This document shows positions 58,987-64,000 of a stretch of 64,000 nt of DNA, in pieces (position 1 is the stretch's first letter; every line of letters begins with the position of its first letter). The stretch comes from Azospirillum cavernae. GTDB taxonomy: Bacteria; Pseudomonadota; Alphaproteobacteria; Azospirillales; Azospirillaceae. The translations under genes were made by a program, and so were the position numbers. The notes beneath the pieces were generated by a model. That model was not told the DNA's origin. It searched no databases and saw only the letters and a list, made by a program, of their open reading frames with translations. Location of the stretch: contig NZ_QYUL01000001.1 of the NCBI RefSeq assembly GCF_003590795.1, positions 2,125,001 through 2,189,000 of the forward strand, in the 5' to 3' direction.

Positions 58987-59774
58987 GCCGCATTCTCCTT
59001 GACCAGCCCGGCCAGTCGCTTCCAACCCGCCTCGAAATAGCGCTCGTCCCGCTCGACGCCGATGAAGCGGCGGCCACTCGACAGCGCCGCCTCCCCAGTC
59101 GAGGCGCTACCCGCGAAGCAGTCCAGAACGGTCTCGCCAACCGGGCACAGCGTGCCGATCAGGTCGGTCAGCAGCCCCACCGGCTTCTCCGTCGGATGCA
59201 GCCCCTTCCGCACCGGCGGATGACGCAGGATGTTGGCCATGTCGCGGCGCAGCGGCGGGTCGCCCTTGCCCTTGCTGAAATGGTGGATCAGCTCGTGCTG
59301 AAGCCGGAAATGCGTCCCCATCCCGAAATAGGTTTTGTCCCACACCAGCAGCCCGACCCGACGCAGATCGGCGCTCTCCATCGCGTCCCCGGCGGCCCCG
59401 CGCAGCCACAGATCGTCCGGCGCGCCGGGATCCACCGCGTCGGCCAAATGGTCGCCCATCCGCCAATCGATGAAGCACAGGGCGTGGCCGCCGGGCTTCA
59501 GCACGCGCCGCCATTCCAGCGCGCAGCCCCGCAGCAGATGCAGGAAGCCCCGCGTGCTGAGACTGTCCGACCCGAACCACCGGGCCGGATCGCCTTTGGT
59601 CGAGCGAGTCATGGTCTTACCTAAAGCGGTGCGTCCGGCCTCGCTCGTCGCCCCGCTTGAATAAGGCACGTCGGTCAGAACCAGCGAGACGGAAGCGTCG
59701 TCCAGTTCCCGCATCCGTTCGATGCAGTCGCCCAACATCAGCGTCGCCGCGCCAACGGTCACAGTGTGAAGCAT
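58983..59774 (-). CDS. Site-specific DNA methyltransferase (beta-type order) with D-V-P-Y motif
   Basis: 263 residues from ATG 59774. Motif IV is L-V-L-T-D-V-P-Y at 31-38 instead of the usual D-P-P-Y/W; motif I is V-L-D-C-F-A-G-S-A-S-T-G near the C-terminus, after the H-P-T-E-K-P block. That order (IV before I) is of the beta group of N4/N6 amino-methyltransferases. Phages use such enzymes to avoid restriction. The Val in the catalytic motif is unusual and may affect activity. No restriction endonuclease is adjacent. Confidence 0.75.
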   Translation of the reverse strand: MLHTVTVGAATLMLGDCIERMRELDDASVSLVLTDVPYSSGATSEAGRTALGKTMTRSTKGDPARWFGSDSLSTRGFLHLLRGCALEWRRVLKPGGHALCFIDWRMGDHLADAVDPGAPDDLWLRGAAGDAMESADLRRVGLLVWDKTYFGMGTHFRLQHELIHHFSKGKGDPPLRRDMANILRHPPVRKGLHPTEKPVGLLTDLIGTLCPVGETVLDCFAGSASTGEAALSSGRRFIGVERDERYFEAGWKRLAGLVKENAA

Positions 59775-59818
59775 GGAGATAATCCCGGTTTGCGTGCCCG
59801 GCGATCCGCCGACGCGGA

Positions 59819-60478
59819 TCAGGCGTTGGCCAGATCGAGCGTGATCGCTCGCCATGGCGATTCTTGGGAATCACGGCGGTAAAAGCGGACGTAGGTCTTG
59901 GTCCCCTCGACGCGGATGCTGTCGGAAATCGCGTCCATCGCCTGGCGCCACCGATCATCCGTGATGTCGACCCGACGCAACGCGAAGATTTTCTCCCGCG
60001 ACACCTGCCCCTCTTTGTCGACGGAAAAGGCGTGATCCACCAGAACGCGGATGTTCGCGTTCACCCCCTGGCTCCAATCGCCGATGCATTCGTCAATCAA
60101 ACCCTTGGCGATTTGCAGTTGCGGGCCGAACGTCATGTGATCCGCGACGGCAACCTGCACCTTGAGCTTTCCGTCCAGGCTCGTGAAGGTCATGTTTCCT
60201 TTTTTGCCGCCGCGCTTCGCTTTGTACTGATCCGTCAAAATCGCCAGGAAAGCGCCCACCTCGCTGAACACCGTCGATTTGAACGCGGCGATCAATCCCG
60301 ACAGGGAATCCGCCTGATTCAGCAGATCGCGGACCAACTGGTCTTCCAGAAGATCCTGCGCTTTCACCAGCCGCGCCGGAATCATCCGGCCCCGCGCATC
60401 CTCGTAATAATCGGGGCGCGCCACCTCCGGCGTTACACCGACCTTGACGGTTTCCAATTGTGGAGCCGACTGAGACAT
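59819..60478 (-). CDS. DUF3164 family phage protein
   Basis: 219 residues with the DUF3164 pattern: Y-Y-E-D-A-R-G-R-M-I-P-A-R-L-V-K, FSEVGAFLAILTDQYKAKRG, G-N-M-T-F-T-S-L-D-G, and I-A-K-G-L-I-D-E-C-I-G-D-W. It is common in the early region of Mu-like phages, next to the transposition genes, which are absent here. Function unknown. A CGGTGTAACG repeat lies inside its 5' end (60431-60440) and two more lie upstream. Confidence 0.75.
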   Translation of the reverse strand: MSQSAPQLETVKVGVTPEVARPDYYEDARGRMIPARLVKAQDLLEDQLVRDLLNQADSLSGLIAAFKSTVFSEVGAFLAILTDQYKAKRGGKKGNMTFTSLDGKLKVQVAVADHMTFGPQLQIAKGLIDECIGDWSQGVNANIRVLVDHAFSVDKEGQVSREKIFALRRVDITDDRWRQAMDAISDSIRVEGTKTYVRFYRRDSQESPWRAITLDLANA

Positions 60479-60550
60479 CGTTGTAATCCTTGATGTTTTT
60501 CGTGATGCGCGGGCGGAGCGTGTAACGACGATTGGTCGACCGTGTAACGT
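60431..60550. repeat. Second cluster of CGTGTAACG repeats, upstream of DUF3164
   Basis: Copies: inverted CGTTACACCG 60431-60440, GCGTGTAACG 60518-60527, CGTGTAACG 60541-60549. Same motif as at 57808-57927. The upstream pair lies 40-70 bases before the DUF3164 start, a normal operator position. Confidence 0.7.
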
Positions 60551-60616
60551 TTCAGCTTGCGATAATCATCCTTTTCGCAAGCTCAGCTTTACGCTCTGAG
60601 GTGCTGAGCGGCTCCG

Positions 60617-61618
60617 TCAGTCTTCAGCGACCAAACAAGCGGTTTGACCGGCCAAATCGGCCCTGTTGTCGTCATAGCGCAGGGTCACGCGCGGGTCTCG
60701 ATGACGTGCGAAACTCTGTACGGCCCGAATGTTGCCGTTTGTTGCATCCAATGCGCTGGTGATAGCGGCATGGCGCAAGCCGTGCGGTCTCGTCTGGATC
60801 CCGATATCCTCACCAAGCAGCCGCACAATCTGGTGGACAGCCGTGCCCGTCAGACGGCCATCGCCTGCACCGGCATTGTCCAACCGGAAGAAGATTGGGC
60901 CGGGCTGACGACCGCGCACATCGATCCAACTATCCAGCGCCGCTTTGGTGGCGGCCGGCAGCGTGATCGTTTCGCGCTGGTGACGCCCTTTACCCAGAAT
61001 CGACAGCGTGGCAGTTGCCGGGTCATAGTGCTCCATATTGAGGGACACCACTTCACCACGCCGCAGCGCCGTATCGTGCAACAACCGAACAATGGCAGTA
61101 TCTCGCACTCCCTTGGCGTCTGCCCGATCCTGCGCATGGTTGAGGATCGCGCGCACCCCATCCCGGCCTGGGCCGCGTGTGTCGCGGTATGAGGCACCAT
61201 CGACGTTCTCCACTTCAAGATCCCAGCTGACCAGGCCAATCGTGGCGCCCAGCTTGACGAGTGAACGCAGAGCAGCGAGCCGACGATTGATGGTCGCAGG
61301 TGACAGCCCACGCGCCAGCAGCGCCGACCGATAGCCGAGTGCAAGAGCGTTGGCTTGACCAGCAGAGAGGCCCAGCAGCTCGCGGGCGACACGATCAACG
61401 GTATCGGCATACACCGCCATACCAGGTTGGCCTGCGACGAATGCTCGGAAATCCTCCAGATCGCGGCGGTAAGCCGCGATGGTATTGGCCTTTCGACCGG
61501 CCAAAAAGCTGTCGATCAACCGCTCTTGCAGAGCGCCGATGGGCAAGGCATCGCCAAGCCCGACCGGCACCCTGGCAGGCACTGTACCGTCGGAGCGCGC
61601 ATCAATATCATTGTGCAT
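60617..61618 (-). CDS. Tyrosine recombinase / phage integrase
   Basis: 333 residues. SAM-like core-binding domain about 30-125, catalytic domain about 150-330. Catalytic residues are visible: Arg in A-L-R-R-G-E, Lys in L-G-K-G, H-x-x-R in R-P-H-G-L-R-H, His in F-A-R-H-R-D-P, and the nucleophile Tyr in L-R-Y-D-D-N-R. It should catalyse integration and excision at the tRNA-Thr site, though integrase and the visible attachment remnant lie at opposite ends of the region. The start is ATG 61618. It is the only recombinase gene in the prophage. Confidence 0.88.
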   Translation of the reverse strand: MHNDIDARSDGTVPARVPVGLGDALPIGALQERLIDSFLAGRKANTIAAYRRDLEDFRAFVAGQPGMAVYADTVDRVARELLGLSAGQANALALGYRSALLARGLSPATINRRLAALRSLVKLGATIGLVSWDLEVENVDGASYRDTRGPGRDGVRAILNHAQDRADAKGVRDTAIVRLLHDTALRRGEVVSLNMEHYDPATATLSILGKGRHQRETITLPAATKAALDSWIDVRGRQPGPIFFRLDNAGAGDGRLTGTAVHQIVRLLGEDIGIQTRPHGLRHAAITSALDATNGNIRAVQSFARHRDPRVTLRYDDNRADLAGQTACLVAED

Positions 61619-61645
61619 GAGCGAATCCAGCCAGCCCAGACAGCA

Positions 61646-61678
61646 GAAGACCCGCGTGGCCGTAGCCAGCGGGTCTTC
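61646..61678. terminator. Hairpin before the integrase gene
   Basis: GAAGACCCGC (61646-61655) and GCGGGTCTTC (61669-61678): a perfect 10-base stem with a 13-base loop, between the 61728-62513 gene stop and the integrase start. There is no long T-run on the minus strand, so it may be a weak terminator or a regulatory structure. Confidence 0.5.
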
Positions 61679-61727
61679 ATTTGGGCGGAATTTGTCCGCC
61701 TCAGTATGTCAATGGATTAACTTCCTA

Positions 61728-62513
61728 TCAAGGCATTTGTTCCCACGGTCGAGCGAGCGCGAGCAACCCTGAAATCCGGTGATCCTGCAATCGACCCGCG
61801 AGCAGTCCCATCAACCGCGTCAGCCCATCGTGCCACTCGGCATAGTCGCAGTTCGTTTCGATGATCTCCGCGTCGCTGTGCTCCGGTTCCACCGGGCACC
61901 AGCGCACCAACAGCTCTCGCCCGTCGTCCACCGCGCGAAAGCGGAATCCGTTTTCCTCTTCCACCAACCGCCGACGGCCTTGCGCGTCGAACAGAGACCG
62001 ACCGCAGGCCAGATAACGCGCAGCGACCTCCGACCGCAGCGGCGTCGGCTGCCATTCCTCGGCCACTTCATGGCGGTAGCGGCCTGGCCGATCCGATGGC
62101 CGCATCGCCGCGACCAACGGCTGCTGAAGCGGCAACCAGTCCGGGCGCGTGCCGATGGAACCATGAGACCGGACCAACCGTCGTTCGCCGCTGGGCAACG
62201 CTTCAATGGCGGTTGCGACGGCCTCGGCGTCGGGGGCCAAACGTGGAGCAATCCCCCGCGTTGGCCCTTTCCCGTCCAGACGGGCGCCAATCGCCCCGAT
62301 CGCTGCGACACGCACGCAGCTGTCCACGCCCCAACTGCCGGGATAGTCGGCGCCCGACAAGCGGCGGCGCTGGTTGCCGATGGCGAACTGTGCGGCGGCC
62401 TCAACCACATGCAGCGTCGCTCCATCACGCAGGGCCTTCTGGTCGCGGCACGCCCAGACCACAAGGTCTTCCAGGTCAATAGACCGCTTGGGGGAATGGC
62501 AGGCGACGGCCAT
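61728..62513 (-). CDS. Unknown 261-aa protein upstream of integrase
   Basis: 261 residues, not recognised. It starts MAVACHSPKRSIDLEDLVVW, is rich in Arg and acidic residues, and has no membrane or signal segment. A block L-L-V-R-W-C-P-V-E-P-E-H-S-D-A-E-I-I and a histidine/tryptophan-rich tail (WHDGLTRLMGLLAG) are the most distinctive. It follows the 62517-62807 gene after three bases, so the two are co-transcribed. It could be a late-packaging or early phage protein. Confidence 0.55.
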   Translation of the reverse strand: MAVACHSPKRSIDLEDLVVWACRDQKALRDGATLHVVEAAAQFAIGNQRRRLSGADYPGSWGVDSCVRVAAIGAIGARLDGKGPTRGIAPRLAPDAEAVATAIEALPSGERRLVRSHGSIGTRPDWLPLQQPLVAAMRPSDRPGRYRHEVAEEWQPTPLRSEVAARYLACGRSLFDAQGRRRLVEEENGFRFRAVDDGRELLVRWCPVEPEHSDAEIIETNCDYAEWHDGLTRLMGLLAGRLQDHRISGLLALARPWEQMP

Positions 62514-62516
62514 GGT

Positions 62517-62807
62517 TTAAGCCGCCGTGCCCAAGGGAGCCGACTGGCTCAACGTCGGCCCCATCAACCGCAGGATGCCCGCCACCAGGGTGTCGATGGC
62601 CTCCATCGGGATCAGGCTGGGGTCGATCCGCCCGGTGTCCTGGATGTAGCGGGCCTTGGCGAACAGATCGTCGGGCGAAACGATCTCGCCTTGGGACAAA
62701 AGACGCTCCTCGTATCCCATGATCGCGTCGACCTCTTCGGCCTCGGCGAAGGGCGCGCGCCCTTGATAGGCCATAAAGACGGGAAGCAGCGGCACGGCGG
62801 TGGACAT
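62517..62807 (-). CDS. Unknown 96-aa protein, first of a two-gene unit
   Basis: 96 residues from ATG 62807, with GGGAGG seven bases upstream. It is acidic, with a motif F-A-E-A-E-E-V-D-A-I-M-G-Y-E-E-R-L-L-S-Q-G-E-I-V-S-P-D-D-L-F and no membrane segment. Not recognised. It is the last convincing leftward gene, so it marks the minimum right extent of the prophage. Confidence 0.55.
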   Translation of the reverse strand: MSTAVPLLPVFMAYQGRAPFAEAEEVDAIMGYEERLLSQGEIVSPDDLFAKARYIQDTGRIDPSLIPMEAIDTLVAGILRLMGPTLSQSAPLGTAA

Positions 62808-63021
62808 GGACAACCTCCCGAATTTCCCGCAGCGGGTTGGAAACAGCCAGAATCTAGGATTGTTTGCCCATAGATATTACCAATTCCTTTCGGATCATTA
62901 CCATGATGGGAATTTATCTTTCTTCTGGTCTTTCAAGCCGCCGGAACCTCCTGTCAACCCACCAATGTTCTTGAGAAGTTCTTATTTTGAGTCATCCTGA
63001 CGAACCCTGTCAGTCCACGGA
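62808..63021. other. AT-richer junction without a gene
   Basis: About 210 bases of mixed composition, AT-rich at 62,860-63,000, between the leftward phage-side genes and the umuC remnant. No ORF with a ribosome site is visible. It probably holds the promoter of the 62517-62807 gene and the recombination scar that removed the 5' part of umuC. Confidence 0.45.
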
Positions 63022-63030
63022 GGACGCCGT

Positions 63031-63355
63031 GTGCGAACCGCAATCGCCACCGGCGCGGCCCGGCGCATCGGGCGCGGCCCGGCGCATCGGGCGCGACGGC
63101 TTCCCGTTCGCCAAGGCGGGGGTGATCCTGTCCGGCCTGCTGCCGGTGGCGAATCGGCAACCCGATCTGCTGAACGCCGCCGACCGGCAACGCGGCGCCC
63201 GGCTGATGGCGGCGCTCGACACCATCAACCAGCGGATGGGGCGGGACACGCTGGCGCCCGCCGCCACCATGGGCCGGGCGTGGCGCATGCGGCAGGAACA
63301 GCGGTCGCCCAGCTACACCACCAAACTGGACGATGTGCCGGTGGCGCGCGCCTGA
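63031..63355 (+). pseudogene. umuC: umuC (DNA polymerase V subunit) 3' remnant, 5'-truncated and frameshifted
   Basis: The last about 85 codons (63101-63355) match the UmuC C-terminus (DUF4113): F-x-F-A-K-A-G-V-I-L, then R-G-A-R-L-M-A-A-L-D-T-I-N-Q-R-M-G-R-D-T-L, and R-Q-E-Q-R-S-P-S-Y-T-T-K-L-D-D-V-P-V. Upstream, the natural continuation G-A-A-R-R-I-G-R lies in another frame until one copy of a 19-bp tandem duplication (63052-63089) is removed. Before that the sequence stops resembling UmuC. The polymerase body is absent. Confidence 0.8.
63052..63089 (+). repeat. 19-bp tandem duplication inside the umuC remnant
   Basis: GGCGCGGCCCGGCGCATCG twice in a row (63052-63070 and 63071-63089), exact copies. 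19 is not a multiple of three, so the duplication changes the reading frame. Confidence 0.9.
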
Positions 63356-63508
63356 GTCGCTCGGCGGCCAGCTTGCGGGTGATTTTTCATCGGCGGTCAA
63401 ACCAAAGCTGCGATATTGTGCGTGAGCCTATCCTTTGGCGATAGCTCCTGTGTATTTAAGCAATCCATGCTTTTGAGTAAGCGGAAGACATTCTGGGTGA
63501 TGCCGGCG

Positions 63509-63535
63509 GATCGGAAACGATCCATCTATTTTTCG
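63509..63535 (+). terminator. Small hairpin with GAAA loop and T-rich tail
   Basis: GGATCG-GAAA-CGATCC, then ATCTATTTTTC, 15-20 bases before the membrane-protein start. It may be a weak terminator of umuC-side transcription or a 5' leader structure. Confidence 0.4.
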
Positions 63536-63545
63536 AGGTGATGTC

Positions 63546-64000
63546 ATGATGGGAAGTATTGTTGGTTCTGTCTGGCGTGAACTTCGGGACCACCGGCGCA
63601 AAAACAAAGATATTATGGCGCTTTCTAGTGGATTTGGCTATAATGTATGCCGCCTATTCACCAACAAAAATTGGGTAGTACTGCCAATTAATTTCATGCT
63701 TTATACTATTATTTCTTGCATTGCTTCAGTCTATATACCGCTTTCTCTGGAGGAGTCACAGGCTGGAACCGTCAAGGACATTGCCAGCTACATAATTTCC
63801 GCGCAGGTAACTTTGGTTGCACTTGCGATCCCAGTCATTATAGCCGGTGCTCAATTGCTGCTGAGCGCGCGGTCGGTCAAAGGGCGTGAATTCGATCTTG
63901 CTATTTTGCTTGATATTGGCAGGCCGCGTGAGATCACATCAAGCTCTCTTTTGCTCACTGCCGTGATGTTTTCTCTATTTTCATGGCCGCATGAAATCAT
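63546..64000 (+). CDS. AT-rich membrane protein, 5' part (runs off the window)
   Basis: ATG at 63546 (ATGATG) with GAGGTG six bases upstream; the frame stays open for 151 codons to the window edge. The N-terminus is cytoplasmic and basic (W-R-E-L-R-D-H-R-R-K-N-K), followed by hydrophobic segments at about 46-66 (NWVVLPINFMLYTIISCIAS), 92-112 (VTLVALAIPVIIAGAQLLL) and 137-150. Codon use and base composition are far more AT-rich than in the rest of the window, a sign of recent acquisition. No family recognised from this half. Confidence 0.65.
   Translation, partial: MMGSIVGSVWRELRDHRRKNKDIMALSSGFGYNVCRLFTNKNWVVLPINFMLYTIISCIASVYIPLSLEESQAGTVKDIASYIISAQVTLVALAIPVIIAGAQLLLSARSVKGREFDLAILLDIGRPREITSSSLLLTAVMFSLFSWPHEI

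Larger units (their letters stand above)
34968..62807 (-). mobile_element. Prophage: lambda-type head, Mu-type contractile tail, tyrosine integrase
   Basis: Leftward-transcribed virion genes from terminase (57.8 kb) to lysis (35.1 kb), with DUF3164, methyltransferase and integrase genes upstream. The left end is set by the tRNA-Thr remnant; the right end is uncertain. Head genes are of lambda type (GpA terminase, gpW, portal, S49 protease, decoration protein, capsid E); tail genes follow Mu order from sheath to gp48. No Mu transposase, repressor or replication genes are visible. Several genes at 46-53 kb are frameshifted. Confidence 0.85.

Noticed and set aside
34968..62807. Transposable Mu-like phage
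   Set aside because: Tail genes and DUF3164 are Mu-like, but there is no DDE transposase, MuB-type ATPase or Mu-type ends; a tyrosine integrase and a tRNA attachment remnant are present instead.
62987..63355. Intact 122-codon gene on the plus strand
   Set aside because: Its last 85 codons are the UmuC C-terminus, and its first part is an artefact of the 19-bp tandem duplication, so it is a remnant rather than a gene.

Overview
The window is about 64 kb of high-GC DNA from an alphaproteobacterium, most likely of the order Rhodospirillales. The evidence is the GC-rich codon use, the style of the chromosomal genes (aroB, a short-form homogentisate dioxygenase, psp genes, DUF2889, DUF2066, a lambda/Mu-hybrid prophage) and the frequent ATGA gene overlaps. 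I cannot fix the genus from sequence alone.

Left part (1-21 kb), chromosomal. It opens with the 3' end of aroB, then a secreted SRPBCC protein, a CBS-domain protein and a DUF2889 protein. An aromatic-catabolism cluster follows (2.3-7.9 kb): fumarylacetoacetase-family hydrolase and homogentisate 1,2-dioxygenase on the minus strand, a divergent MarR regulator, a gamma-carbonic-anhydrase/PaaY-like protein, and a FAD aromatic hydroxylase with a DUF2783 protein. Two related inverted-repeat sites in the two control regions suggest one MarR regulon. Next come a TIGR03862-type flavoprotein, a class A penicillin-binding protein, and a phage-shock locus: pspF divergent from a small membrane ORF, pspA, pspB and pspC behind a near-perfect sigma-54 promoter. 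After these lie an alpha/beta hydrolase, an uncharacterised two-gene membrane/coiled-coil cassette, a REC-DUF3369-GGDEF protein and a Kup potassium transporter.

Middle (21-35 kb), patchier. A partial type VI secretion island holds tssL with an OmpA domain, a tssM lacking its C-terminal periplasmic part, and tagF. An IS630-family element beside it sits inside an older AT-rich inverted-repeat element. Then come an OmpA-like lipoprotein-type gene, orphan TRAP and branched-chain-type binding proteins, a CGNR regulator, a DUF2066 protein, and a second diverged copy of the two-gene cassette, apparently coupled to an 11-codon leader ORF. An isolated, lower-GC gene with a repeated FG/Q-rich proline leader and a C-terminal SGHYRP motif closes this part.

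Right part (34.9 to about 62.8 kb), a tyrosine-integrase prophage. Its left end is a 3' half of tRNA-Thr(CGT) that serves as an attachment-site remnant. The virion genes are a hybrid: a lambda-type head (Nu1/GpA terminase, gpW, portal, S49 protease, scaffold-like protein, decoration protein, capsid E) and a Mu-type contractile tail (sheath, tube, frameshifted GpE/E' chaperone, tape measure, gp43-gp48, collar, fibre), ending in endolysin, Rz and nested Rz1. Transcription is almost entirely leftward. One AT-rich, rightward, signal-peptide gene lies inside the tail operon as a likely moron. Several structural genes between 46 and 53 kb carry single-base frameshifts, and no repressor or replication genes are visible, so the prophage looks defective unless these are sequence errors. 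A CGTGTAACG-type repeat clusters before the terminase and DUF3164 genes. Beyond the integrase are two unknown genes, a broken umuC 3' remnant carrying a 19-bp tandem duplication, and the start of an AT-rich membrane protein that runs off the window.
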